A stretch of DNA of 64,000 nucleotides. Origin: Styela clava (Eukaryota > Chordata > Ascidiacea > Stolidobranchia > Styelidae). The stretch spans positions 4,030,001 to 4,094,000 of the forward strand of contig NC_135250.1 in assembly GCF_964204865.1 (NCBI RefSeq), written 5' to 3'. The notes beneath the pieces were generated by a model. It was not told the DNA's origin. It made no database searches and saw nothing but the letters and a program-made list of their open reading frames with translations. Positions within the stretch are counted from its first letter, which is position 1. Each line of letters begins with the position of its first letter. The position numbers were made by a program, and so were the translations under genes. Positions 21,501 through 32,954 of this stretch are shown here, piece by piece.

Positions 21501-24352
21501 GAACATATGTGAAATAGCTTTTCCGATGATTTGACCGCCTTGCATTGGAACTACACGGGCGACATCTTGGCCAACGCTAACCACAGTAGCTGAAAAGTAT
21601 AAGAACATTTGATAAGAATTGCCAATATTTGCTATAAGCTGTAATTGTCGTCAGGCAAGGAACTACTTACTACTAACAAATTAACCAATAAATTTGAGTA
21701 ATTCGATATTGGTAATACGATAACATTCGAAGGTACTCCTGAAGTATGCGCACCAAGATGTCGCACAACCTGAACCCCAACCTGATACACAACCTGAGTT
21801 CAGGTTGTGCGCCATCTTGGTGCGCATACTTCAAGAGTTCCCATTCGAATAGTAGCTTTCGCCATCAGATGTAACAAAATTCAGTAGTTTCGCATGTGAT
21901 TATTAGCAATATACATGATTTATCGTGTTTTACATGCATTTTCGTGGATTGAATTGTTTCGCAATAATTGATCCGGAGCAAAATCCTGCTCCGTGAAAAC
22001 GAATGGTTTTCAAGATAAAAAAGAAAGAGAGGTGATTTCAACGAGTAATATGAAATCTCCAATCATTTTAAGGCAATTCTCAACAACATTTGTTATTATT
22101 AGTTGACTTCAATTCATCTGTTGATACGTATGTTTATTTATGGGACTAAATTGCATTGTAATCTTAATATCGGAAATAATAAAACATATTAAGGCATTCT
22201 TATGGTCTTTGCAGTTATATCGAGTTAACAGCTATTCCAGTTCAAGCTAGTAACCTATATTATTTTTTTATATTTCGGAGTCAGGTCAGTATATTGCACT
22301 ATAACTGTTAGTTAGTAGCAGTTGTAACATGCAAACGTGGTAGTTAAATGTAACCCGAACTGCAAATTAGATTCTAACCTGTTGTATATCCGTACACATA
22401 TTGACAGAGATAAGCATGTGAGCAAAGGTAAGCGCGAGGAACTTTGATTTTCTCAAAGATGGTTTGCGTCGTTTTCTCTCGAGAAACCTGGTATAAAATG
22501 ATATTCAGTTTAGCGTGGAAAACAAGAAGTATATGAACACGAGAGTTACGCGTCGGTACCGATAGATTCAGGTATTCATTTTCAATATACGATATGAAAT
22601 AAATAAAAGACATGTAACAAATTACAAAAAACGGATATCGGCCTGTTGCAGTATACAAATATAGCAACGGAACAACTGAATATTAAACATTTACTTATTT
22701 AGACACAATCATATTGAAAAGAATACGAAATAAACTACGGATGCCACAATAACTATGGAATATTCCTTAAAGGTTTAGCTTGCCACTTTCTAAAATGATC
22801 GGCGACACATAACGAAATGCCGTGTAAAATGTGATAAATTGTTAGTCAAAATAACGGGCACCATAGGCATCAGAGAAATTTAAAATAACAAATTCAAATC
22901 AATTGATACAGTAGATGCGAAAAAAAGCAATTTTTCACCATGAAGGCCCCGTTACGCTGTTATACATCATTAGAATATCTTTCTTATGTATGCAGTGTCT
23001 GTAATATAAGTGTGTGTAATAGTATGATGAATTAGCTTTCTGTGTTAAAAGTTTAATTGGAATCGCTATCTATGATGTAATTTGTGGCAATGACGAAAAA
23101 TTTTGCGTCACGTTTTTAACACTCTATATATATATATGTGAAAAATTGAGAAACGTACAAACTTCAATTTTCCTGTTACAAACTCTCGAAAATAGGTTAA
23201 ATGGCAAAAACAAATCAAATAATACGCATTCTAGAATATATAGGATTCTAATATCACGTATGAGATTTGCGTTGATTTTTTCGAAAGAGTTTGCCCAAAA
23301 CTATCCTACGTTTATCTATTTGAAAGACCTCGAAGAAATAAGTTATAAATTATAATTCTGAATGAAAATTCAACCATTTTCCCAGTATTGTTAAACTAGT
23401 TAACTTACAATTGGGTTTGTAACAGCCTCTGTCAAAAATACTGATCGTTGCGTTGGGTCTATTCGCAGTTCGTTATAGAAAGAGTGAAACCATATTTTTT
23501 CAATGTCATCCCAGTTTGTAATAATGCCTCCTTCTACAGGACGAGTTGTTTTCTTTAAGATGCTATTTTCGACTACTGCTTCGTCCCCAACGTAAGTGTC
23601 TTTAAGGTGAGATCCTACAATGCCTGGCTAAAATAAAGAAAAATTTGTGAAAAATGTATCAGTAAAATAGCGGATAAATTGAAAAATCACAAAAATAATC
23701 AATCTAGTGTTGTAAAACTCTTGGAATTGTGTTTTCACATCTTGTAAGTGTAAGTGATGTCTTAAAGGTGAGATCCTACAATGCCTGGCTAAAATAAAAA
23801 AAATTTTGTGAAAAATGTATCAGTAAAATAGCTGGTAAATTGAAAAATCATAAAATTAAAAATCAAGTGTTATAAAACTCTTAGAATTGTGTTTTCACGT
23901 CTTTATTGCGAACAATGCTTTGAACAAACAGTCACTGATACATAATGAGATACAATTTTGGAAAGACTATAATCTTTCCGCTTCGACAACCTTTGGCTTT
24001 TCCTACATGGGTCTTGGGTGTAGTTATTGAAAGAGATGGCATGGATGACATGAAGCTGTTTTGAGCTTATCTTGCCCGTCTTGATTTCGATATTTATATT
24101 TGTTTATTTTGGATATTTGCGTTCCACCCACGTATTCTCAACGTGTTGTTGAAACTTTCGCCAGATCCACTGCTCTATACCTTTGATTAATATTTAAAAA
24201 TAGGCCCTTACTTGAACTTTTGGCCGTCCAACAATTGATGGAAATATTGCTCTTGGTGCATCATCACCAGCGAACCCAACCCTCGTCAAACACGATCCTG
24301 TGTCAATCACAACAGCGATGTCAGGATCTTCTCTGGGATCGCAATCGGCCAT
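18526..24352 (-). CDS. Divergent actin-like protein (seven exons, 380 aa)
   Basis: Minus-strand exons: 24212-24352, 23409-23627, 22379-22487, 21428-21589, 20672-20793, 19493-19667 and 18526-18740. They total 1143 nt, all GT/AG-bounded and in phase, giving 380 aa (actin is 375). The protein follows actin end to end: DTGS phosphate loop 1 at 17-20, [31 protein letters not shown], an [13 protein letters not shown] helix, EGGSTLFPG, and a C-terminus ...[12 protein letters not shown]. The catalytic centre is changed. In an ungapped comparison with actin, Gln137 aligns with His144, Asp154 with Ser161, Asp157 with Gln164, Gly158 with Asp165 and His161 with Arg168, so ATP hydrolysis is probably lost. 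It is likely a specialised or testis-type actin-like protein rather than a conventional actin; I cannot assign a named subfamily. The ATG has an acceptor-like AG 8 nt upstream. Confidence 0.85.
18911..19139. mobile_element. MITE family B, copy with perfect 8-bp duplication
   Basis: Begins GGAACTCCCGTAGTG and ends ACACCTGGAACGCC, flanked by AAATTTGG at 18903-18910 and 19140-19147. It shares the CATAGGTTTCCGTC, ACACAACTTGATGTAAA and CGAACAAAATTAGTTACC blocks with the other family B copies. It lies in the last intron of the actin-like gene. Just downstream, a TGGCGTTCTTATGGTAACA block is repeated (19208 and 19261). Confidence 0.75.
20166..20477. mobile_element. hAT-type MITE, complete 'GGTTCTCAACC' copy
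   Basis: A 312-bp element with termini CAGCGGTTCTCAACC and GGTTGAGAACCACTG and a perfect 8-bp duplication TCATACAT (20158-20165 and 20478-20485). It is rich in GGGGGCCAC blocks. It lies in intron 5 of the actin-like gene. Related fragments are at 4379-4530, 5136-5445 and 53418-53650. Confidence 0.85.
21732..21841. mobile_element. Short palindromic MITE, family P, copy 2
   Basis: A 110-bp palindromic element (GGTACTCCTGAAGTATGCGC ... ACTTCAAGAGTTCC) flanked by a perfect 8-bp duplication CATTCGAA (21724-21731 and 21842-21849). It lies in intron 3 of the actin-like gene. Confidence 0.75.
23592..23904 (-). repeat. Tandem duplication covering the actin-like exon 2 acceptor
   Basis: Two adjacent units of about 155 bp (23592-23743 and 23749-23904) share GGTGAGATCCTACAATGCCT, GGCTAAAATAAA, AAAATGTATCAGTAAAATAG and a GAATTGTGTTTTCAC block. 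On the minus strand each unit contains the splice acceptor and first codons of exon 2. The upstream copy (higher coordinates) would read eight exon codons and then a stop, so only the copy at 23627 can be used productively. Confidence 0.75.
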
Positions 24353-24360
24353 GTCTACGG

Positions 24361-26235
24361 CTGGGTAGTAACCAGTAGTGGGATTCAGCCGGTTTGCACC
24401 GGTTCTATAAATCCGTCTCACGGAATTTTATGAGATAAGCGAACCGGTTAGCAATACTGGTTATTGTCAATGTTCAGTTTGTACAAAAACCGACTGAAAA
24501 ATATTACTGTTGTGATGGAACCAGCTGACAAAAAATTTGAATCTTACCACTGGTAGTAATTCAGAATATTAAGACAGAGAAAAGCTTCGACTTGGCTTGA
24601 CTTAATCCTAGCATCACCTCAATTACGTATCCCAATTCCTAACGCCCATGCCAATCTAAGCTGCGGATCTAATTACACGGTAATCTTTATGAATTAAATT
24701 TATTCATAATAACCCACAATTTTGCCTGGGGTTGTGTTGAGTCCTTACGGTGGTGTCGGGTCGAGAGGGATAGGTACATAACATAAGTCTTATTCACCCT
24801 AGTTGAGATTACCAAACCCGGATTATATCGATGGTTGAATACGATTTGCTATTACTGACTAAGCCTAATTAAGCGATAGACAGGAAGTTAATGATAACTG
24901 AACAGTTCTATTCAATATTGCTGAAGTCTCAAGCTACGTATGAAGTTCGGCACTGTCCTTGTATCTCTGATTTTGTTTACCCTGATACCCTGGTAAGATT
25001 AGATTACTGCCCCACCCTTTTCTGTTTAACCCAACTTGTCCAAAACTAAACAGACTAAAAGAAAGCCGAGTAGAGAATTGGTGACGTGAAAATATCAGGA
25101 TAGTGCAAAAAATACAATTCTAGACCAAAACAAACCACGGGACGTTTTTGACACAATATATATATCTTTTACTTTTTGGCTAACGCTCTTCGTGGTCGAA
25201 GCTTTTACCGTATATCTCCAAAGTAACCCGTGCGAGATGAATTGCCCTCAGAGATACTTTTTTGTTTTACTCCCCACCTAAATAGCTGCAACTTCACAAG
25301 CGATTCGCTATGCGATGATTCGCTAGTATTGTGATCATTCAGCAATACGAAAGCTATGTTTATTTACCTCGCGCGACTGAACACATTACTTCTATGAGCG
25401 GATATGTGAGGAGTGAACAAAAGACTGACGCACTGAACGAACGAAGGGACCATACGTATCGCCGCCTTAATATAATTATCGAAGATGAGTAAAACGCACT
25501 GGTATTTTAGTATGAAAGAAGACGTGAAAATCCGGTAACAGGGCTGCCACCCTCGATAAAGTCGACTGAAAACAATGAAATAAAAAACAATTACAACAAA
25601 CGATTAGTAGCCCCAAAACAGAAACCCAGCAATTTAGAACATAATCCAAAGAGAACATAACTATTGTGAGAAGCGTCCTTGATTAAACTTTTGGGTACAA
25701 TTATACACAGAACATAATAAGTTTAAGTGTTAAATAAATTTTCTTTATTTTCGTAGAGGTAATTAAAGGTTTTTTCGGTCACTCTGCTTTATGCGAAAAG
25801 GCAAGTATACGTCGACGAAGCCATCTGGCAAAACCAGAATTCGCACGTTTAAATAAACAAAACAAAAACTCCGACTCATCAAAATCTAAAAACACAAAGT
25901 ATAGTGATGAAGAATTTACTGGATCAGAAGACCGGATTGTTAATCCGTAAGGACAAAGGAATAAAGTTTTTTTTCGACGTACGGGAAATCTTTTTTGAAA
26001 AAAGTAGTTAATTTTTTCAAAAGGCCACATTATTTGTTACATTTTAGTTGTGATTCGATGGTGGCTGACATTGATTAACCGGAGATAAAAAATATTAATA
26101 CTATTTTAGTAATTCATAATTTAGATATTTCACTTTATCCAAATGCAGGGGGCCGTAGTTTGTCCATCCTTGTTCTAGTAGTCGATGATTTTATACAAAT
26201 TGGCTTAAAAAATAGTCCAAATCAGAATTAAAAGT
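24361..26235. other. Intergenic stretch between actin-like gene and TPMT gene 2
   Basis: No supported gene. A plus-strand frame without ATG, 25737-25949, encodes a Ser/Lys-rich stretch with KYSDEEFTGSEDRIVNP before a stop; its composition is protein-like and a possible acceptor (TTTTCGTAG) lies at 25747-25755, but nothing links it to a neighbour. A GGGGGCCGTAGTTTGTCC block near 26150 looks like an old hAT end. Confidence 0.25.
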
Positions 26236-26283
26236 ACATAATCTTCCGATAGAAGCAAGTTGCAAGAGTAATGAAACAAATGA

Positions 26284-27915
26284 TCACTTCTTCGTAAGAT
26301 AGTAATAATGTTCTCTCGCTACTGGTTTCGGTACACCACGGAGGTATCTCTCTCTGTCAACGTCAAGTATAGGTTTTATATTGAATATATCCCCAAACGC
26401 ATCGACAACCATTACAGGTGAATTTGCATACGTTGGCGGTTTTGGATCCATATATCCATTGAAGTCAAACGCACATAACAGATAGTTGACGTCCCTTGTC
26501 GTCTTTTTATTGATGACATCAGCATATTTTCTTCTCTCTTCGGGTTTTATTGCGATAACGCTCCCGTAGTCAAAAACTGCGTCGCATTTTTCGAATGAAG
26601 CACTCGGTAAATTGAAAAAGTCGCCGACGTATAACATGATATTACAGCCCGCTGTTGTCGATTGCAGGATCTAAAAGAACGGAAAATATTGTTAGTCAAA
26701 TTCTATAATTTCAATTTTGTAACGTACATGCACTCCATGAAAATTCTTGTGTGCGCAAATAATGACGAATCGCCGTGAAATACAGGCTAAATATTTTTGC
26801 GTATGTCTGATTTTGGATATGTCCCTACCAATTTCAAGAGAAAAATGTCGTTCTAAAATGTTACGTAAGTAATGTTAGGATAGAATTTTACATATTTATC
26901 CTGGGAGAGGAAAGTCGATAAGACGGCTTATTCATATGGCGAACGACGGCCTCTCGTTCGGTTACCAGTCCATATTGGGTATGGGATTAGGTAGCCAGGT
27001 ATTTGTTTTGGGAGCATGGACTTGATGGCGGAGGAAGCCGTAAACCCGTAACCCACCAGCGTTTACGTTAACCACCCCACGGCGGCGAGGGGTCCATCAA
27101 TCCTCTCACCCATAACTATCCCCGCCTGGAATTCGAACCGCTAGTACGAGGATGTTGGTAAATATTTTCTGCCATTTTATACCACTGACTAGTTATGCTA
27201 CTTAGCAATAATTATCTCAGGATCGTGACTAAAACATCGTCCATTTAGGTCTGCATGAAATCATCACAAATAACGCTAACTTTGTTCTTGAAACAATCGC
27301 CACAAATAAGGGCTATAAAGTCGGAGAAAGTTTGCAACTAAATCCGGGTTAAAAATAATTTGTTGACTCCGACGTCTAAAATTCGGACTCCATAGCCCCG
27401 ACCAGTATTCCCCAGCTTTCTATTTTACGAGGGAGGGGGTTCAAGTCTATGAATCAGTTTAAAAATATACATTTTACTTACGTTAAGTATTGAAGCAAGG
27501 TGTCACACATGAAAATTAAGAGGGGGATGGTGTTTGAAATTTTAGACGGGAAGTCACTGGGCCCCCGACATAAACTCACCTTGAAACTGCCGTCGTTTTT
27601 AACGACGAAAGTCATGCCATGCTCATTAAAAAAATCAGTCAATGCTTTCTCGGAGCAATCCACGCCAATGACGGTATGGCCTTTATCAGCTACCCATTTC
27701 ATATCGTATGATTTCCCACATAACGGAAAAAGCACTCGGTATTTTTTATCCGGTATCGGAAACAGCATTTTTTCACGCTTCAATAATTCGGGGTTGAATT
27801 CATTGAGCTGGAACGGAATAACCGGGGCAGAATTCCAAAATTTCTTCCAATGATCTGTTGTCCAATCGTGGTCCGTGATCATTGGAAGGTCAAGCTTATC
27901 TGTGGATACTGACAT
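26284..27915 (-). CDS. TPMT-family SAM-dependent methyltransferase, gene 2 (intact)
   Basis: Two minus-strand exons, 27580-27915 and 26284-26670, joined in phase 0 (K|I), give 240 aa. Features: WTTDHWKKFW near the N-terminus; FNPELLKREKMLFP; the SAM-binding region PLCGKSYDMKWVADKGHTVI then GVDCSEKAL; VGDFFNLP; KCDAVFDYGSVIAI; YLLCAFDF; and a C-terminus ending YYYLTKK, like the YLLTEK ending of vertebrate TPMT. Function: methyl transfer from SAM to a thiol or similar small acceptor, probably cytosolic; the natural substrate is unknown. The intron position is the same as in genes 1 and 3, so the copies arose by DNA duplication and not by retrotransposition. An acceptor-like TTTAG ends only 4 nt before the ATG (27916-27919 leader). 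The 909-bp intron contains a tRNA-like SINE. Confidence 0.9.
26905..27205 (-). mobile_element. tRNA-derived SINE-like repeat in TPMT gene 2 intron
   Basis: On the minus strand a GTAGCATAACTAGTCAGTGG block (A-box-like) is followed, about 45 nt later, by GCGGTTCGAATTCCAGG, a good B box. The GC-rich body that follows (GCCGCCGTGGGGTGG, ACTGGTAACCGAACGAGAGG) contrasts with its surroundings. It fits a tRNA-derived SINE. The tRNA-like head cannot fold into a clean cloverleaf by eye, so it is not called a tRNA gene. Confidence 0.5.
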
Positions 27916-27920
27916 GGTAC

Positions 27921-29735
27921 TAAAGTGAATAATTTACGATTATTTAAACACTGCAATAAAGGCTAAAAATAAACACCAACATTTCAAATGGGATTTGCAA
28001 ATCTTCAAACCCATATGCCGGTAAACTTAGCCTACGTATCAAGTTAATCATAGTACGTCACTGCAACCTATGCGTATCCGTGATAATGCGAGGCTTGTAA
28101 GTCTTTACTCATTACTGTGTCCAATCATCACTTTTTACCATTTAAAAAAAAATTGTAAGTGTAAAGACGAATTTATTTTATATTTCATAATCGACATATA
28201 TGTACCTCAAAAAATCTGTTTCCCAAACTGTTTCTCAGAAGGTCACTAAACTTGCCGTGCTGCCCCAAACTTACAGGATGTGTACAGGGATTTGCATCGT
28301 CGGCGTTTGTGTTTCAATTAGTGCTGAGCAACTTCGAACATTGACGATTTCAGTTAGCATCTTCTATGACGCTATAATGCCCGTTTCGTAGGTCGAAAAA
28401 GTGCCGTTGCGACCTATCTGTGTTCCGAAACGCCCAGCCCTAGTCACAAATAATAGTTCTTCACAATAATGATAGAGCTCTATTGGCCTTCACACTTTTG
28501 AAATGATGGCATCGTTTCTACAGTTTTTCGTCTGCGTTTCCAAAGCCTATTTATTCCGTATCAGGTTGTGTAAAATGTCACAAACTGAATAGCAGATTTT
28601 ATTTGGGACAATTTACCTTCACTCATGGGTTTCGCTGCTGGCGTTTTAAAATTTTCCGTCGTCATTTCAGTACCCTATCTGCAATTTTAAGGAGGTTGGA
28701 ATCTTTGACTGTGCTTGAGTTTTCACTCATTTATATTAAATGACTCGAACTGGCGTACTCAACTATCTGCCGGAGGAACTGGACTCAATAATCGAGTCGC
28801 CAGTTGCTCAAGGTTTAAGGTTTTTAACACAGCTAATCGAATCTATCAAATGTTATCTTTAATAGCCCAAAAACCAATGCGATTTAGCTGCTAACGTTTT
28901 TAAATGCCGATGAAGACCGTATCTGTGCCCTATGGTATCATAAAACCTCAGTTTTGTAATGATATCATTTATAATTCATAATTAACTTCTTACCAGTCAT
29001 TTATAATTGTCCGGAAGTCGTATATTGGCAAAGTTCCCGAGAATTGAAAAATGTATGTTGCGTGCAAAATTAACCGAAATGCTTATTATTACGCCGAAGT
29101 CAGGCTGATTGATTTGGTTAATTAACAATAAAACTAGAAATAACTTTTACGATAAGTATGATATTGGCATGACGAATTTGCATAGGACAGCTCAATTATA
29201 GTATATAGAAAAACAAAAAAAATTGTTTAAGCAGCTATTTATTTTTACAATGAAGAACTTTTTTAGAGGCATATGTTGTATTACACAGAATATTACTTAA
29301 ATCAAATAGAACCTAAAAGATAAAAAAGGTATCGAAAAATTGAAAAGTAAGCTCTCATTTTATTCGTGATCCAATCTGACCTTCAAATTGTCTGCTTTTC
29401 AACGACCATATTGACGTATATCATTGTATATAATAACAAAACCAAATAAAAACAAGAAATACAATGAATCAAATGACCTTTGGTTTCATATTTTACTCTT
29501 TACGTTTAGTCTAGTATTAATTACAATAATTTGTTGTCTGGAAAATCAATCGCACAAAAACAATTATGTTAATAATAACGAAGATGCAGTTTCCCTCTAA
29601 GAAAATGTTACACTGAGCAAATGTTTATTTTACTGAGCATGAATATTTTAAGGCTGAGCAGAGTCTTAAATGATTTACAAACTATGTGAAATATTACATC
29701 AGTATAATATTTTATAAGAATGCGAACGAGATACA
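27921..29735. other. Left palindrome arm, non-coding part
   Basis: No supported gene. CGCCCAGCCCTA at 28431-28442 is a solo right end of the TAGGGCTGGGCA hAT family; I could not find its left partner. From about 28570 leftward-to-centre sequence mirrors the right arm. Confidence 0.4.
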
Positions 29736-30036
29736 CATTTAACTCGAAAACATGGAATGAGTATTCCAGCTAGGCGTTAGAAAATATGACGAGTCACGCT
29801 TTGAAATCGTACTGGCACAAGTGCGCGAAAATGAAATTCTATTGCGTAAATGGTCTGGTTGCAATGCGCACCTCAGATGGAACCTTGGCGAAAACTCTTT
29901 TGTCAATAAATACGAAGAAAATTTAGATAGACAGAATATTGAAAAAATCATTATGCGACAGCATGTCTGTAATGAGTCACTAAAATCCGTTTTGCCTGGT
30001 TTTAAATAATAATTTAAAATTTAAATAATTGTTGTG

Positions 30037-30153
30037 TAAATCCTTATATCAAAGAAGTTAAATTAGTCCTGAATTGTTGATGCGTGCCTTTTCCGATAAT
30101 AAATAATGTAAATAGAGTTTGATAAATAACAAATTTCCGCAACACAATAAACG
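30037..30153. other. Spacer at the centre of the palindrome
   Basis: This 117-bp unpaired segment lies between near-identical arm tips, each containing ATTTAAATTTTAAATTATTA-type AT-rich sequence. The arm tips beside it could extrude as a cruciform. No gene is seen here. Confidence 0.6.
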
Positions 30154-31491
30154 CACAACGATTATTTAAATTTTAAATTATTATTTAAAACCAGGCAAAA
30201 ATGCCCAAGGATTTTAGTGGCTCATTACAACCATGCTGTCGAAAAATGTATTTTTTATTATTCTGTCGGACTAAATTTTCTGCGTATTTGTTGACAATAG
30301 AGTCTTCACTCTTCGCTATCATTAACATAATTATTTTTTGTGCGATTGATTTTCCAGAAAACAAATCAATGCAATTAATACTAGACTAAACGTAAAAAGT
30401 CGAACATGAGACCTAGTCTTTTTTTATTTTATTTGGTTTTGTAATTATATACGTCAATAGGGTCGCTTAAAGGTGGAAATTTGAATGTCAGACGAAATCA
30501 TGAATAAAATGCGTGCTTGCTATTCTGTCGAATATAACACATACCTTTAAAAAAGTTATTCGTTGTGAAAATAAATAGCTGTATGACAAATATTTTTGTT
30601 TTTCTAACGATTAACCCTATATATATATACGATAATTGAGCAGTCGTATGCGAATCAGTCATGCCAGTATCATATTTAATGTAACATTTGTTTCTAGTTT
30701 TTTGGTAATTAAAAAAAATCAATCACTATGACTTCGGCGTAATATTTAGCATTTCTGATAATTTTGCACGCAACATACATTTTTTTAATTCTCGGGAACT
30801 CTGCCAATAAATCGACTTTCGGACAATTTCATAAAGGATAGGTAAGATGTTAATTATGAAACATAAATGATTTTGTTACAAGACTGACTATGGTTTTATG
30901 ATATCATAAGGTACAGATGCGGTCTTCATTTAAAAGCGTTAGCAGCTAAATCGCATTGGATTTTGGGCTATTAAAAATACCATTTGAAGGATGCGATTAG
31001 CCGTGTTGTGTTAAAGTCCGTGAACCGTGAGTCTCGATTCAAGTATCTCTGGCGGATAGTTGAGTATGCGAGTCCGAGTCATTTAATACAGATGAGTGGC
31101 AACCGAGTCAAAGATTTCAACTTCCTTAAAATTGCAGATTAGGTACTGAAATGACAACGGACAATTTTTTTTGCGCCAGAAGCGCGACCCAGGACTAAAG
31201 GTAAATTGTCACAAATAATATGTGCTATTGAATTTGTTACATTTTACATAACTTGATACAAAATGGATGTTTCCCCTACCCTTCACACAAGAAAAATGTT
31301 CTCTATACTTTACCATTGCAAAATTCTTAACACTTATTTTGAGACTGGTATAATTAGTACTCCGAATTTTGTGTGGGCTTAGAACGGATTGAGGGCATTT
31401 ACGGTTAAAATGTTTCTACTTACGAAATTTTTTTACGAAGGGGCTTCAGAATGGAATTACTTTTCGCGGGTAGAGTCTCTACTGTACTTTT

Positions 31492-31601
31492 GAAGCTCCA
31501 GAAGTATGTGCACCAAGATGGCGCACAACCTGAACATGGTATGTGTACCAGGTTAGGGTTCAGGTTGTGCGCCATCTTGGTTTAAATACTTCGGGAGCGC
31601 C
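31492..31601. mobile_element. Short palindromic MITE, family P, copy 3
   Basis: GAAGCTCCAGAAGTATGTGC with GATGGCGCACAACCTGAAC and its inverted partner ending TACTTCGGGAGCGCC. Flanks GTACTTTT and GTAGTTTT match 7 of 8. The left palindrome arm lacks it, so it inserted after the inverted duplication or was lost on one side. An internal GGTTAGGGTTCAGGTT block is present. Confidence 0.65.
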
Positions 31602-31966
31602 GTAGTTTTCTTGTTGAGGGGTCGCGAATATCTGTAAATGTTGATTTTACGAAAATGGGGGTCGCGAAAAAAAAGTTTGGCAACTACTGGCATAGACTGA
31701 CTGCCACATTGGTCGTTCTATTATTTATGTGTTTACTTATTATCTTTTTTTTTAAACGTTTTGTAACTTCGGAAAATCCCAACATTTTTTTTTATCTGTG
31801 ATTCTTTTCCTTCCATAGTGTTACCAAAGCCGTTTTATATTGGCTCTGGTGTTACCACAAAACGTTTTGTGAGGCAAAGAGACGAACAAATTTTGTGCTG
31901 CTGATAATCGAGTATTATTTCGCATTCATACACAAATATAGGAAACACGAAACTGATAAATAACAA

Positions 31967-32060
31967 TCAATCAATCGTTTATTTGTCATCACAAAAACAA
32001 GTTCAAATAAAACCGTAAATAAATAGAATAAAACTGATGCAATGAATACCTCCTATACAG
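31967..32060. repeat. Repeat tail, SINE/LINE-like
   Basis: CAATCAATCAATCGTTTATT followed by TGTCATCACAAAAACAAG and AAATAAATAGAATAAAAC resembles the reverse-strand 3' tail of a retroposon (short CAAT repeats next to an A/T-rich tail). No reverse transcriptase coding is seen nearby. The stretch from 32061 to 32954 holds nothing else I recognise. Confidence 0.3.
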
Positions 32061-32954
32061 TAGGCTACTAATTATGTTATTTGTGTGACCGGAGTCGCGA
32101 CCTAAGAAGATCTTCAAGCAGCGACGCCTACATCGATGTTACAGGTTAGAATAAAAAGTAACATGAATGAGGGATAAAATATATAAATCCTAAGAATGAG
32201 TCAACGAATGATGCAAATACAGTTGCGACATTAGAAATATTTGAAATTATGATACATGGTTAAACATATTTATGGTTAAACTAGGAATATGTAAATTATA
32301 TTGGAATAAGTACTAATAAGCATGCGAATAAAAATCATAGAAAAGGCAAATTTGGCGTAATATACAACTAAAAACCAGGCAAGGCAAACCCTAACACAAA
32401 AATGTTTACTGCAGATGCAATTTGGAGGCTCATACAATCAATACAAAAATTGATAGAGTCTAATGAAAGTTACAAACAAACTATTATATCTAGATAATTT
32501 TGGCAATAAAGAGATAAAACGATCAAATCATTTAAAAAAAAAATAGCAAACGTAGATTGAAGGCAATAAATAAACTATCGTGCTCCACTCTAAACGATTT
32601 TGAATCAACTATCAATATAGCAGATATTCTCGGATTCCGACTCCTTGCACCTATTTTCGTCTGCGAAGCTTGGCTGTTGAGGAGTGGGCGGTCCTTCGAA
32701 ACGAAAACGAGCTATTGTTTTCAACCCTATTTGTATAAAAGAGTGTCCGAGCGGCTGCACAACATTTGAATTAGAAATCACTATTGTTAACTTATGGTTG
32801 TGTGGTCATTATTACAGAAATAAAAATGTAGTGTAAACTCGTAGAAATATCCATTGGGGTTCAACCGTGGCTCTTGTTTTATTTGCTTCCAAGATTACGG
32901 GTAAAAATTTGTTTTGACCTTCACAGATTTTTTAATGCCTTGACCCTAGTTACC

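Noticed and set aside
25737-25949. Ser/Lys-rich plus-strand frame without ATG
   Set aside because: Protein-like composition, but no joinable exon or family; kept only as a note in the intergenic entry.
27500-27853. 117-codon plus-strand frame opposite TPMT gene 2 exon 1
   Set aside because: Antisense shadow of a well-supported exon.
32874-32954. In-frame N-terminal extension of TPMT copy 3
   Set aside because: Genes 1 and 2 start at the equivalent of 32955 and an acceptor-like TAG lies just before it; the extension has no similarity to the family.
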